Part shown: positions 23,491 to 36,460 of the stretch, in pieces
How positions within the stretch are numbered: position 1 is the first letter of the stretch
Layout: the number at the start of each line of letters is the position of its first letter
Assembly: GCA_012064385.1 (NCBI GenBank)
Contig: QRDG01001508.1
Span: forward strand, 365,431 to 429,430
DNA length: 64,000 nucleotides
DNA from: Puccinellia tenuiflora
Lineage: Eukaryota > Streptophyta > Magnoliopsida > Poales > Poaceae
Direction: 5' to 3'
Notes under the pieces: model-generated
Told to the model about the DNA's origin: nothing
What the model saw: only the letters and a program-made list of their open reading frames with translations
Databases searched by the model: none
Position numbers and translations under genes: made by a program

Positions 23491-26036
23491 TTTGCCCCCC
23501 TTATTTTTTCAGGGAGGTTTAGGTTTTCGGTTTTATTTCTTTTCGCTTATTTTTTGGGTTTAGGGTTTCTGTTTTTTTCCTTTTCGCTCATTTTTCAAGG
23601 TTTCGGAGGAGAGCACGTATAAAATACACACTACACATATAAAGTACTCACTACACATATAAAGTACTCTCGTTAATTACATATAAAGTCATAATTACAA
23701 TGGAGATCAACGCTAGCTAGTACATGCACGGAGTGAGTCTATTTTTCGACATAGTAGAATTCACCGAATTCATCTATGACATGCGTCAGCATGAATCCCG
23801 CCAATTCGTCCGCAATAGCTTTTACGCGGTTTTGTGGTAGGAGCTGGTTCCGCTTCCTTGACATCTTTAAAAGAAGGAGATCCGGTCAGTTATGATCGAA
23901 ACTAAACACAATTGATGGTTGCAAAATAAAAGTTGTATATGATATTTACATACCTCTCGATTTCTTACACTATTGACTCTCTCATTGACCCTCATGTGAA
24001 TATACTCGCAAACGTAGTATCCACATAGTTGAGTCCCCTGTGGTTGTCGCAGACACCACTATACAAGAATATAATTTAATCAAATAATAATCAAGAGAAT
24101 GATAATGGTATTAGAAAGATACACAGACCTATATACGTAGTAGTACTTACATTGTTAGCCTTGAACTCCAGCTTATCTTTCCATTCACCGCGTTCTTCCG
24201 CGATGAACTTTCTCCAAACCCTGCCCGGAAAAGAAAATGAATTGAGGAGTTATTTCATATACTTTTGATATCCGGAAATGAACGAAAGTGGACGATATAG
24301 TGCGATTGAAATTACCTCTTGTGCATTAGACGCACGCTTTTGTAATCATCTTCATCTTTCCTTAATGAGTCCCAGACTTCAACTTCTCCTTCGTCGAGTC
24401 TAATGATAAACAGAATGTAGTGGAACCTGCGCACATTTATATACGCAGGTGTTCAGAACTCATCAATTACCCTTATTATCGAGAAAGCAAAATAGAATGT
24501 GTACAAGACAGTAACACTAACCCGAAGTTGTAAGGAAAAAGTATTTCCTTTTTGGTACTTTGTCGCTTAAAAAACGTTAGCAAACGGTCCTCTGTGTCCT
24601 GGACATACAGAGGACTTTCTACGGTGACTTCATTAACTTTATCCGGGTCAATGAACCCAATGTCCCAGATTCCACCCATTCGGCATTCACGAATCTTCAT
24701 TCTGCATAATAGCATACAAAAGAATGTTGTGAGGATAATTACAAGCAATGAAACGAGCTTAACTATAAATAATTAAATTACACGAATAAATTACTTACAG
24801 ACAATAGCAACTGATGATAGATTTGTCGAGAGCAAGTTGATTGTACATCTGAAAAAGTTCAGAGAACTCAACCTGCACACCATATTCTCGGAAGTAGTGT
24901 TGGTCCTTAACTCCCGCCATGAGATATTCTCTCCCTTGTTTTGCGGCGGCCATGTACCAGTTATTCAATTTATATAACTGTGTTGTTAGAGCACTCGGAT
25001 TTTCGACCAGAGGCAGCCCGAGTTCAAATTTAGGTTGAATTGTTATCTGTGCTACTTGGTAACCTATGTCGCCAATGACAACTTCTCCATGCTCGATTTC
25101 CCGAGCTTCAGATGGCACAATGAGCGGGGCGATCGATTGTGCTTCTTGTTCTCCAAGCTGGGCAACTCTTTTCCCGCACGCTTTTTCTTTCTCCGTCTGT
25201 GAGGAAAGTACCTTGTCAATACCTCGCTCATAGTCTGAAAGGGGCGGCTGTGGAAACCTATATAGGTTGTCAACGGTGCAATCTTTTACCTCGGTTGGTA
25301 TAGTCTTCAGAAGTTCCTTTATGGGGTCAAGTCTTGCCTCCAGTCTTTCCTTTTTTTCTGTTCAAAAAAGGCTTTAGCCTTGCCTTGTGTGCTCAGTTTT
25401 AATTCCTACATAGTCATCTCGCCAGCTAACTTCTCAGGAGCCTTGACTTCCTTGGGTTTTCTTGCACGTTTCTTGACAGGGGACGACGTGAACAGCTTCC
25501 GCTTTGTCAAATTACTGCTAGTGAGCGCAGCAGTCGGCTGACGGGACGGCGCGGGCGATGGACTCGCGGTGGGCTCCCAATCGTTGGGGGAGGAGGGTGG
25601 ACTTTGCTGTGGTGAATTTCTAACCGGAGGAGTCGGTGGCCTTGGCGCCGAGTCTGGAAACTTGATGTATTTCTTCTTCCATACAACGATACCAAGCTCG
25701 ACTTCTCCCAATGTCTTCTCGCCTTCAACTCCAGGAATGTCAAGATGCATTGAGTTGAATCCCGACAAAACTTTCGTGACCCCGACACGAGCAAATCCAG
25801 CTGGAATCTCACCAAAATGGAAGGTTGCTCCAAGTTGATGTGGTAAAGCATAGCCATTCGCCACCGGAAAACTGAGGTTATTCATTGGCGCATGTAACTC
25901 ACAATTTGTCTTCTCCGTGATATCATCCACGGGGTAGCGCGCCGCTGACGGTTCATCAACTGCAGGATCTTGTAGCTGCGTGGAACCCACGCTGCTTTTC
26001 CGCTGAGATGGGCAGACTTCGACTGCATGATCTTCT

Positions 26037-27091
26037 TGTCGGAGAACTGTCCCAGGAACTGGGTGTGTCTCGAGAAGGATCGAGTAAGGGGCTGAACACG
26101 AAACCAAACAACCCTCAACGTGCCCCGGCGACGATGCTCGTCGGACTCGCTGCGGGACAGCACTGCAGAGATGGAACACTCGGTCTTACCCAGGTTCAGG
26201 GCCCTCTTGAGGAGGTAAAACCCCTACGTCCTACTTTTGTGTATTGCACTGCTTGGAGAGTTCACAGTACAAGGAGAGCTTGTCGAGCTCGAGGTGGCTA
26301 ACAATGGCTACTTGCTAGTCTTCAGATCTAGGGTTTTTGGGCTCAGGAATCTTGGAACCCTTTGCTTGAGCGTGCTCCCCCTCCTTTTATAGGCGTCTCG
26401 GACCTCTTCCGCCCAAACGTTTGGGCGGGAAGGGTTACCACACGGCGACGAAGGAGGAGGCGCGGTGCACCATAAAGGTGAGGTCCACCAGAAAGGTGAA
26501 GGCCCTGGACGCGGTCCAGGGCAGGGACGGCGTCACCAAAGCTGGAAAAGGCCACCGTCCAACGGGCGGCGAGCTGGCGCTGCGGAGGCGGAACGGGTCC
26601 CACGGTGACGCTGCCCTTGGAGCGTAGCTGCAGACGGTTCCCTTATCACCGAAGAGGAAATACTCGTTGTCCGCTTTGCTTGGTGCTGCTTTGTTGACTC
26701 CTTTATACATGGGAACGGCAACTGCGGCGTCGTCGTCATCGCGCGCAAGCGCGCGCGTCACTCTGCACATGGCGCAGAGCCCATGTGCGCTCTGCCGCGG
26801 ATGCAGGGATGGCTTCGTGAGGAAGGAGCCTCGGCGAGGCGAAAAACCTCGCCGAGCCCTTCGGCTTGGTCCTTAGCAGAATTGCGGGCGGTGTCGGAGA
26901 CACCTTGCAGAGCTGCGATCCCTCGCCAAGGGAGAGAATCCTCGGCGAGGAGGAAAAAACCTTCCGCGAGGGGAATATCCTCGCGAGGCTCGCCAGGCTT
27001 GGAGAGCCTGGTCCTTAACGAAAATCATCCAGAGAATCTTGTGGGCCCTGGCAGGCCGGCCCGTGGTACCCTGGTTTCCACTATGCCGACA
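26037..27091 (-). repeat. Gypsy-C 3' LTR
   Basis: 1055 bp, paired with 37793-38847. It contains TATAAAAGGAG on the minus strand (26385-26391). Confidence 0.95.
26385..26391 (-). promoter_or_regulatory. Gypsy-C LTR TATA box (3' LTR copy)
   Basis: CCTATAAAAGG on the minus strand; the functional 5' LTR copy is at 38141-38147. Confidence 0.55.
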
Positions 27092-27105
27092 GTAGCCCCC
27101 GGGCC
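27092..27105 (-). other. Gypsy-C polypurine tract
   Basis: On the minus strand GGCCCGGGGGCTAC directly precedes the 3' LTR start TGTCGG. Confidence 0.75.
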
Positions 27106-27178
27106 CGCGACGGGCACGCTGAGGCCCATGAACGAAGGCGAAGCGTCGAGGGGCCAAAGATGCCTGACAGGGCCGTGA

Positions 27179-27184
27179 CACGTG
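27179..27184 (+). promoter_or_regulatory. G-box (CACGTG) upstream of the antisense ORF
   Basis: ACACGTGG lies 220 bp before the ATG at 27404, in a compact GC-rich promoter-like stretch that also holds a TATA-like CAATAAAGCC near 27269. A role as the antisense-gene promoter is inferred. Confidence 0.4.
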
Positions 27185-27403
27185 GAGCGCCGCGGTTGCA
27201 CCCGCGGACACGACCTCCTCGGCTCCAACGGGCGACGTGGCGGGGCCCGCCACGACTCGGGAGCTGGTCAATAAAGCCTGGGCGCGCTGACTGCGCCCGT
27301 CACTTCTCCCATAACTCCTCCGCAAACTTCTCTCCACACCTCCAACCTCTCCAGAGCGCTCCAACTCCAGAGTCTTCGTCTTCAAGCTCCTTCTCCGACG
27401 GCC

Positions 27404-30400
27404 ATGGCTCCCAAGAGGGCAACCGACGGCCAAAAAGGCAAGGGTGCGATGCAGACCGGCACGTCTGCGGCGGCGGCGCGGGGCGCCGCGCCCCAGGGAG
27501 CGATGCCGGAGTCCCTTGTCGGCGCGGCGACGGTTTCCAAGGTGCGGCACCTGGTGGCCGCCAACACCCACGAGCTCGGTGCCACCAGCATAGCGCCCGG
27601 CAGCAGCAAGGTCGGCGCGGGGTTCTACCCCATCTTCTTTCACACACTCTATGATGGCCTCGTTCCTCCCTTCTCCAGCTTCCTCCTGGCGATCCTTGAA
27701 GCGTACCGGATCCAACTTCTTCACCTCCACCCCAACTCCGTGCTCATTCTCGCCATCTTCGCCTACCTCTGCGAGGCGTACGTTGGTGTCCACCCCTCGG
27801 TGCCCCTTTTTCGCAGCTTCTACTCTCTCCGGAGCACCAAGTCGAACGAGCGGCTTGGATGCGTCTCCTTCCGCATTGCCGCCGCCAGAAGTGAAGAATA
27901 CATTCCCATCGCGTGGCAGGGTGAGAATGCCATCACCGAGGTGACGAAGAAGGTGGAGAAGTTCCGCGAGAAGTGGCTCTTCGTCGGCACCAAGTCGTCG
28001 AACCGCAACCTGGAGGTACCCGTGGCGCCGCCGAGGAAGTGGGCGCGTTGGGCGAGCGGTGACTTCGAGGGCCCTAAGCTTGTGGCGGTATACGAGCGTA
28101 TTCAGGTGCTCCGAGAGGCTGGGCTCACCGGCCGGATGGTGGCGATGGATTTTGTTGCACGCCGCATTGCTCCTCTTCAATGGCATTCGGAGCCGATGTG
28201 GACCTACTCAGGCCCAGATGATAGGATGCGCCTCAGCGCCGACGACCTCACCCCAGACGAGCTGAAGCAAATCATGAAGGCCCTGTTTGCCACGACGTCC
28301 GTTTCGCCTCCAAGCAACGACGACGCCTTGCCGCTGTTCGTCTATGTGGATGAGAGCGTTCGTGAGGCCCGTAGGCTCCTACCCCTCTTCGATGAATGGG
28401 GCATCAGACCCGCGAGGCTCGTCGGGTCCCACCGCAACCCGTGGGCGGCGGAGCAGGAGCAGGCGGGCGACGCGCTGGAGCCGGACGAGGATGAAGAGTC
28501 TGGCGAGGATGAGGCTTCCCGAGGTGCCAACCCCTCTGGCGAGGACGAGGCCTCGAGGGGTGCCAACCCCTCGGGGGGCGACGCAGGTTCAAGGAACGCG
28601 CCGCCCGGCGCGGACCTCCAGGAGATCTCCTCTAGCGGCGACGAGGACGCCTTCCGCGTGGTTCGTTCCCAACGCTCCACGGAGGAGGAGGGCAGCAGCA
28701 GGAGAGGGCGCCACGAGCCCCGCACCAAGGCCCTCCACGACAGGGACGCCGGGGCCGCCCCGAGGGATGCTCCTCCCGGGGAAACGGCGGCGCCTCCTAA
28801 AGGGGCCGGAGCGAGCACCCTCCAGCCGCCCAAGGGGGAGAAAAGGGTGTGGAGAGCGGCCGACGAGTAAGTTTGGCTCTTTCTTTTCTTTCGGTATTTG
28901 CTTCAGAGAATCTCCTCCTGAGGAGTCTTTGCTTTGCTTGTGTTTCTTCAGTGTACCCGCGGCGCCGAAGAAGCGGCGCCTCCGCAAGCTTGGGGAGATC
29001 GCCAGCGCCGCCGAGGAGACGCCTGTGGCCGATAAGCCGCAGCGGGCGGCCGAAGAGCTGCAGCGGGCGACCGAAGGGCCGGAGTAGGCGGCTGACGAGC
29101 CGCGGCGGGCGGCCGACGAACCGCAGCAAGACGCCGCCGAGCATCGGCGAGAGGTTGTTCCTCCCGTGGGTGAGCACCGCGTGGAGGTGGTTGAAGAGGC
29201 GACGTCGCCTCTAGCTAGGGCTGCTTCTCCCCCCGTGGTTGAGCACCACGCGGAGGAGGTGATCGAGGTGGCGACGCCGCCGCCAACTCGAGCTGCCTCT
29301 CCCCCCGCGGTCGAGCACCGCGCGGAAGAGGAAGAGGATGAAGAGATCGTCATGGAGCCGCCTCCAGAGGCGGAGGAGGTTCCCACAAGGAGGACGGACG
29401 CGCCCGAGGCTGCGGCAGACGCAGCCACCACGGAAAGGGCGGGGAGCGCCCCTGAAGAGCAGGAGTGGAGGCGCCCCTGGAGCCCCCGAGTGGCGGGGCC
29501 GGGGGTGAGAGGACGCCCAGCCCCCAGAGGGCTCTTGCCTTGGGCAACGAGGGAGGCGACCGCGCCAGCCCCCAGGCCGCACCAGAGACGGCCGTGAGCC
29601 CGAGGCAGGAGGCCCCCGGTGCCTCGACGAGTGTCGAGGCCTCTGAGCCCCGCGACGACGCGGGGACCTTGACGCTGCAGGAGCCGCGCCCTCGCGCGGC
29701 TCGCCGCAGGGTTGTCTTCGGCCAAGCGCGGCGGGCGCTTGACGAGCTGGAGATGCAATGCGCTGAGGAGGAGCGCGCCCGGGAGGAGGAGCGGACAAGA
29801 CTGGCTGACGCCTGGGCCCTCCTCTACAAGAGGGTGGAGATGTGCCGTCGGGGAGACGCGACGGCCCAGGCGGCGCGCGAAGAAGCGACGCGCTTCGCGA
29901 AGGAGACCCGTGACAGCGTCAAGCGGGAGGCGGCTGAGGTCATGGACCAGCTGAACGCCGCCCGGGAGACGCTGGAGGCGGAGACCGACGCCAAGCATCA
30001 AGAGCTAGCGGCCGCCAAGCAAAAATTCGCCGCTGAGTCTGAGGCCGCAAGGGTTAGCCTGAAGGAGCTCCGCGAGCTGCTAGACGCCCGCGAGGGGCAG
30101 CTGGCGCCTCGTGAGGCCGAGCTGAAGAAGCGCGAGGAAGAGCTCTCCCTCCGGGAGAAGGAACTGGACCAGCGCGAGGAGCAGGTCCACTTGCTGGAGG
30201 AGGAGCAGGCCACCCGCGAGGGGCAGCTGCAGGAGCGCGAGAACTCAGTGGCCCGGAGTGAGGCTACCCGCAAGGAGCGCCATGACAAGGCCAACGCCGA
30301 CCTTGCGCTGAAGCAGAAGCGGACCCAGGAGGAGGCCGACGCCAAGGTTGAGCGCATCCGCGAGAGCCTCGCCAACGACTACGACGCCAAGGCCAAAAAG

Positions 30401-31081
30401 AAGGAAGAGCGCTTCACAATCAAGCGCAACGAGTTCTTGCACCGGATCGAAGGGCTCGAGAAGTCGGAGCAGGAGTTGACCTCTCGCCTCCAGCGCACCA
30501 AGGAGGCGCTGACTCGCGCGGAGAGGGAGATCGCCGCCCTGAAGGCGGACCTGAGCGACCTCCAGCAGTAGGTGGGGCCGGCCGCGGACCGCGCGGAGCA
30601 AGCGCGAGACACCGCGCAGCACAGCCGGGCCATGACGCGCCAGCGCCAGGTCATGCTCCACGAGCTGGTCCGCCGCGCGAACGCCGTCGGGGATGACATG
30701 CGGATCGAGGTCCCCCACTTTCCCTCCGGAGGGATCGACGACGAGGCCGCATACACGCACTTCTTCGGGCAGTTCCTCGGGGAGCTTGAAAAGGTCGCAA
30801 AGCGCTTCAACGAGCGTGTCGTGGCGGAGAGCCGCGATCTCCTCGTCCTCGCCACCAGCCGCATCTTCAGCAACCTCCTGAAGCTCTGGCCCTCATTCAA
30901 CCTCGAGGCCGTGATGGGGCCGGTCGAGATCCGCGGCAAGGCGGGGGAGGCCGCTGAGGTGCTCGCCAGGAAGTACGACAAAGTCTTGGTCGATGAAGAC
31001 GAAGGCGACGGCGAGGAAGGCCCCCTGGAGGCGGAAACTGCCGCGGACGGAGCGGGCACCTCAGGAGGCGCGACGGCCTGA
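27404..31081 (+). pseudogene. Gypsy-C antisense gene: gypsy-type transposon domain (PF04195-like) plus coiled coil
   Basis: The ATG at 27404 opens a 488-codon frame. Residues about 65-250 match the plant domain annotated as putative gypsy-type transposon (the PPFSSFLLAILEAYRIQLLH and AIFAYLCEAYVGVHPSVPLF blocks), followed by an acidic, low-complexity tail. A GTAAGT donor at 28868 and a TTTCTTCAG acceptor ending at 28951 define an intron whose removal joins the frame to a lysine/arginine-rich segment. The frame continues through TAG at 29085-29087 and a frameshift near 29465 into a long heptad-rich coiled coil (about 29700-30570). It then passes TAG at 30569-30571 to a conserved tail ending at 31081. 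The function is unknown in the literature I can recall. It is opposite in strand to gag-pol. Confidence 0.82.
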
Positions 31082-32310
31082 ACTCCTTCCTGTAGCTGGT
31101 CGTGCAGAGGGCACATTTATCTTAGTCATTTTGGTTGTAAACTTTGTAAGAACTTGTTAAGTTATATTGGAGTGGTGCTTGTGAACGTCCCTCGGGTGGC
31201 TTTTGTCTTTTCCCTTCATGTCTTTTTCGCTCTACGTCTTAGGACCCTCTCTTAGCGCTACACCACCGCCGCTTCGGTATGTGAGAGTCGGGGCTCCACA
31301 AGGCCGGGGGGTGTGTGAGGCCTCAAGAGGTAAGAGCTCCTCGAAGCGCGATGCTTGGGGCCCCCCTTTGACGTGCAAGCAGCCCATGAGGCGTAGGAGA
31401 GAGAAAAGAGACTCGAGGGGCAAAAACCAGCAAGAGGAAATTCAACCAAGTCTTTGTACTTAGCTTAGCGAGGCATTCTGCCTTGGAGAGGGTGTTGGTT
31501 CCCTGGCGAGATGTTTTTGCCTTCACGTTGCCTGAGGCTTGGAGAGCCTGCTTTCCTGCACTTGGAGAGATAGGCATACCCACAAGCAGTACATAGCTAG
31601 AAATCTTATGGTGCTCGTAGGTTCCTTCATGTGTGTCTTGCGAGGAGAACAGGCACCAAGGTTTTTGGTGATCCTTGGTGAGTTGACGTGCGCGGGAGCT
31701 GACCCATGAGTTCAGAGCTCCTTGGGAGTTGACATGCATGAGAGCTGACCCGCAAGTTCAGAGCTCGGATCCCTTGGGTTTTAGGTGCTGCCGGGATGCT
31801 CCCGTGGCATGGCACCATGCTAGCCCCCGCTCGCGAGATACGCATGAGGGATCATACGAGCGAGAGAAAAGCAAATAACGCTAGAGCTTACCGAAGCAAC
31901 AAAATATGCTGGCGCGATGCGCAAAGGTTCAAATTGACCTGAAACATAGGTTCATTACACTGGCGTGGCCAGAAACACAAAAAATCCGCCATGCTCTGGG
32001 CATGGGGTCCACATGCTGTGGCTGAGACTCTCGAGGGGGCGTGCCCGAGGCAGACGCATGTAGAGAGAGCTCAGGGGGCCCCTAGGCGGGGGTGGCTTTT
32101 AGCCTGCGTTCCACCATGACCGGCATGGGGATCCACCTCGCCAAGGCATGGTGCCTGAAGAGGTAACCGTGCCGAGGCTTGGTGGCTTGGGAGTCTTCTC
32201 GAACGGCCCGCGGCAACGTATAGTAGAGAGGGGAGCCCGAAGTTTTTTCCTCGTGGAGGATGATGGCGCGTGGCTCTCCCTTGATGCAAAAAGTTGCTCG
32301 CCGAGGGCGA
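31082..32310. other. Gypsy-C spacer between the antisense gene and pol
   Basis: The first 150 bp look like the 3' UTR of the antisense gene (AT-rich, TTGTAAACTTTGTAAG). The rest is the convergent 3' end of the pol transcript. No coding feature is recognised. Confidence 0.5.
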
Positions 32311-35300
32311 TCAGGGGTAGAACTTGCGCAGGTGCTGGATGTTCCAGGGGTTGGCGACAGGGATGCCGTCCTCCGTCTCGAGCCGCGCGGAGCCAGGCCT
32401 GGCGATGTGCACGACTCTGTAGGGGCCTTCCCACATTGGTGAGAGCTTGTGGAGGCCTGCCCTGGAGAGGATTCTCCTCAGGACTGCTTCGAGAGTGCGC
32501 GGGCGGATGTGGCGGCTGTGGTAGCGATGGAGGTCTTGCTGGTACCTTGCCGCTCTCAGGGCCGCATTTCGGCGGAGCCCTTCAAGCAGCAGCAGGTCGT
32601 CGTTGCGGAGTTCGTCCACCTCAGCCTCCTTGAAGGCCGGGACTCGCGGAGAGCCATGAGTGATCTCGCTGGGGAGGACGGCTTCAGCGCCATAGACGAG
32701 GGAGAACGGCGTCTCACCAGTTGGCTTCGTTGGCGTGGTGCGGATGGACCAGAGCACCGAGGGGAGCTCATCGATCCAATGCTTGCCGCTGGCCTTGAGG
32801 CGGTTGAAGCTTCTCGTCTTGAGGCCCTTGAGCACCTCGGCGTTGGCTCGCTCGGCCTGCCCGTTGCTTCGTGGATGCGCCACCGAGGCGTAGCAAATTT
32901 GGGCGCCGATGCTGCCGCAGTAGGACTTGAAGGCGCCACTGATGAATTGTGAGCCGTTGTCGGTGATGATGCGGTTGGGCATGCCGAAGCGGCAGACCAG
33001 GCTCCTTATGAATTTTACCGCCGATTTCGCCGGAATGGTGCGTACGGGTTCCACCTCAGGCCACTTGGTGAATTTGTCGATGGCGACGTAGAGGTAGCGG
33101 TAGCCCCCGAGCGCTCGCGGGAAGGGTCCCAGCAGGTCCAGCCCCCAGACCGCGAACGGCCAGGAGAGCGGGATCGTCTGGAGTCCTTGCGCGGGCTGGT
33201 GGATTTGCTTGGCGTGGAATTGGCATGCGTCGCAGGACTTGACGATTTCGGCGGCGTCTTGAAGCACTGAGGGCCAGTAGAAGCCACTCCGGAAGACCTT
33301 GCCTGCAATGGTGCGCGAGGAAGAGTGGTGGCCGCACTCGCCGCTGTGGATGTCGTTGATGAGCTGGCGGCCTTCCTCGGCAGGGACGCACCGCAGCGCA
33401 ACCCCATTGGGTCGCTTGCGGTACAGGTCTCCGTCGTGGAGGCAGTAGGACTTGGCCTGGCGAGCAATTCTCTCGGCCTCTGCGTCGTCTTCGGGGAGGG
33501 CTCGGTTCTGCAGGTAGTTCTTGATCTCGTCGATCCAACCAGTGCCTTGTCGTACCAGGGTCAGCAGCAAGCGATCGCCCGAGGGCAACCCACAGTTTGG
33601 TGCTCCGCTCGGTGGGGCAAGTGGGAGCTCCTCGTCGATGCTGATGTTGACCACAGGTTGCTTGACCGAGGCCTTGGTGAGCCTCTCCTCGAACACTCCA
33701 GGCTTCTGGGTTTCTCTTCTTGCTGCTCGCCGAGCAATTTCATCTGCCTCTTGGTTTTCTGCCCGCGGGATGTGCTTGAGCTCCATTCCCCTGAAGTGCT
33801 TCTCCAGCTTGCGTACCTCTTCAAGGTAGGCCACCATGTAGGTGTCCTTAGGCGTGTAGCTTTTGTTGGAGAAGTTGATGAGGAGCTGGGAGTCGCCCTT
33901 GATGAGGATGTACTTGATGCCGAGGGCGATGGCGGCTCTGAGCCCGGCGAGGAGGCCTTCATATTCAGCGATGTTGTTGGAGACCTTGTCATTATCCTTG
34001 AAGCACAGCTGGACGGCGTAGTAGAGCTCCAGGGGATATGAGGTGACCACCTTGATGGGGTGGCCCTGGAAGTAGTGGCGCAGTTTCCTGGAGGCGATGA
34101 GGAGCGAGAAGAGGAGCTTTTGCTGCATGGGGTAGCGCTCGCGAGCGTCCCACAGTACTGTGCTGACGAAGTACACGGGATGCTCGACGAGGGCAGTCGT
34201 TGGCGTGGGAGCGGCTGACTCCTCTCCAGGCTTGGTAGATTCGTCGACGAGGGTTTCTTGAGGCCCCACTTGGGGAGGCTCGACAAGAGGCTGGATGCTC
34301 GACGAGGGTGCCTCCTTGTCGGGGGGTTCTGGGCTTGGCGGGGCAGAGGTCTGCTTGGCGAGGACTGGCTCTTCCCTTTCCGCCACCAAGACCGCGCTCG
34401 CCGTCTGAGGAGTGGCTGCAAGATACAGCTTCAGAGGCTCGCGAGGGCGTGGGGCAACCATGATGGGTGGGCTCGCCAGGTATTTCTTCAGGTCCTCAAA
34501 GGCCTTTGCTGCTTCAGGGGTCCACTTGAAGGGACCGGACCTCTTCATGATCTTGAAAAATGGCAGCGCCCTCTCGCCGAACATGGAGATGAAATGGCCG
34601 AGGCTGGCCATACATCCCGCTAAGCGCTGCATGTCTTTGAGGCGACGAGGAGGCTGCATCTGCTCTATGGCCTTGATCTTGTCGGGGTTGGCCTCAATGC
34701 CGCGGTGAGATACCAGGAACCCGAGGAGCTTGCCTGAAGGGACCCCGAAGACGCACTTGGCGGGGTTCAGCTTGATGTTGACCTTGCGCAGGTTGGCAAA
34801 GGTCTCCTCGAGGTCCTGGATGAGCGTGTCCTTCTCGCGGGTCTTGACGACGATGTAATCGACGTAGGCCTCTGCATTCCTCCCCATTTGAGCTCCCAGG
34901 GCGATCCTCATGAGGCGCTGGAAAGTGGCGCCGGCATTCTTCAGGCCGAAGGGCATGCAGACGTAGCAGAACACACCACAAGGGGTGAGAAACGCTGTCT
35001 TCTCCTCGTCCTCCTTTGCCATCTTGATCTGGTGATAACCAGAGAAGCATCAGAAACAGAGGAGCGCGCAGCCGGCGGTGGAGTTCACGATCTGGTCGAT
35101 CCTCGGGAGGAGGATAGGGGTCCTTGGGGCAGGCCTTGTTGAGGTCGGTGAAGTCGATGCAGAGGCGGCTCCCTCCGGTGTGCTTGGGGACGACCACACC
35201 GTTGGCGCGCCAAGTGGGGTGGACCACTTCCTTGATGATGCTGGCCTTCTTCAGCTTTTCTACTTCCTTGACGATGAAGTCTTGTTTCTCTGGCGCTTGG

Positions 35301-35449
35301 CGCCGCGCCTTTTGCTTCACGGGGCGTGCGTTTGGACACACGGCTAAGTGGTGCTCGATCACCTCCCTCGGTACTCCAGACATATCTGACGGTGTCCAGG
35401 CGAACAAGTTAGAGTTTGCCCTGAGGAAGGCGACAAGCGCGCTTTCCTA
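32311..35449 (-). pseudogene. pol: Gypsy-C pol: reverse transcriptase, RNase H and integrase (broken)
   Basis: The minus strand runs from a TAG at 35447-35449 (glutamine expected) through the RT N-terminal part (GGSRLCIDFTDLNKACPKDP). Frameshifts at about 35110 and 35045 then disrupt the block carrying the first catalytic aspartate. From 35022 a single 903-codon frame continues. The active-site block reads YVDY instead of YVDD (codon at 34855-34857). RT-linked RNase H follows, then a junction near 34022 where roughly a hundred residues including the first RNase H aspartate block are missing. The frame goes on through the second RNase H half and an HHCC integrase with D (WGLDLLGPF), D (IITDNGSQF) and E (SNGQAERANAEV). 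The frame ends at 32311. Confidence 0.88.
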
Positions 35450-35480
35450 TTTGGGAGGCAGGTTGGCGCCGATGGTGACG

Positions 35481-36460
35481 CTAGCCCCCGAGCCGCTTGC
35501 CTCCAGAGACACTTGCTTTGTCGCGGCCTTCTCCTGAGAGAACAGCTGCTTCCGAGACCACGCCGCGGATGACAATGGTGCCACCCGAGCCAGGGAGCTT
35601 GACGAGGTTGTAGGCGTGGTGGGTCACCGCCATGAATTTGGCGAGGGCGGGGTAGCCGAGTATGGCGTTGTAGGGCAGGCCGATGTGCGCGACGTCGAAA
35701 TCGATCAGCTCGGTGCGGTAGTTGGCCTGGGTGCCGAAAGTGACGGCGAGCCTCACCTGCCCCAAAGGGGTGGTAAGACCCTCTGTCACTCCCGAGACGG
35801 GCCTGGTGGGCATGAGCCGCTCGTAGGGCACCTGCAGCTTCTCGAATGTCTCGACGGAGATGACGCTGAGGCCGGCACCCCCATGAATGAGCGTCTTAGA
35901 GACGGCGATGTTGTTGATGGTGGGGGTGCAGACCAGCGGGATGGTGCCAACAGTCGAAAGTGGACTTGGGGTGGTCGCTGGAGTCGAAAGTGATGGGGCA
36001 CTGGGACCACTTGAGGGGCCTGGAGGCCTCGACTCCAGGAAGGGCTGCTTGCGACCTCGCTGAGCGAGTTGCTTGAAGTGGCGATTAGAGCGAGGGGCCT
36101 GAGCCCCGCCGAGGATGCAAGCGGCCCCGCGAGGCACCTGGTAGCCCTCGTCAGCCTCGGCAGGCAGGTTGTCGTTCGCGGGCTGGACGGCGTTGGCCTG
36201 GGGGTTCTGCTGGTAGTTGTCGTTGTAGTTGTTGTTCCAGCGTCGCCCCCCGCGGCCGCCGCGGCCTCCGCGGCCTCCGTTTGCCTCGCGAGCCTCGCGA
36301 GCCTCGCGAAGCCTCTTGAGGTCGTAGCATTCCTCGGTGGCATGAGAATGCCTATTGTGGTAGATGCAGAAGGGACGATCATCCTTCTTCTCAGGTCCTG
36401 CGGCTGGAGTGGCAGCTTGGCGAGGCTGCTTGGCGTCGGGCTCTGCCGGCGAGGACCGCA
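35481..36460 (-). pseudogene. Gypsy-C gag C-terminus and aspartic protease (catalytic Asp changed)
   Basis: The minus strand carries a histidine/cysteine knuckle-like block (CIYHNRHSHATEEC), a glycine/arginine-rich stretch (RGGRGGRGGRRW) and a retropepsin-like domain. At the catalytic position the sequence reads TLIHGGAGLSVIS; the family has an aspartate where this copy has histidine (codon 35883-35885, GAT to CAT). The flap and C-terminal blocks (ILGYPALAKFMAV) are present. The fragment joins the upstream gag part by a frameshift near 36460. Confidence 0.82.

Noticed and set aside
26873..28186. 437-codon minus-strand open frame, and further long frames at 28589-30001
   Set aside because: These are GC-rich antisense shadows of the plus-strand gypsy-type gene, which has recognisable domains and splice sites.
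32449..34041. Plus-strand open frames across the Gypsy-C pol region
   Set aside because: They are antisense shadows of the long pol frame with recognisable RNase H and integrase motifs.
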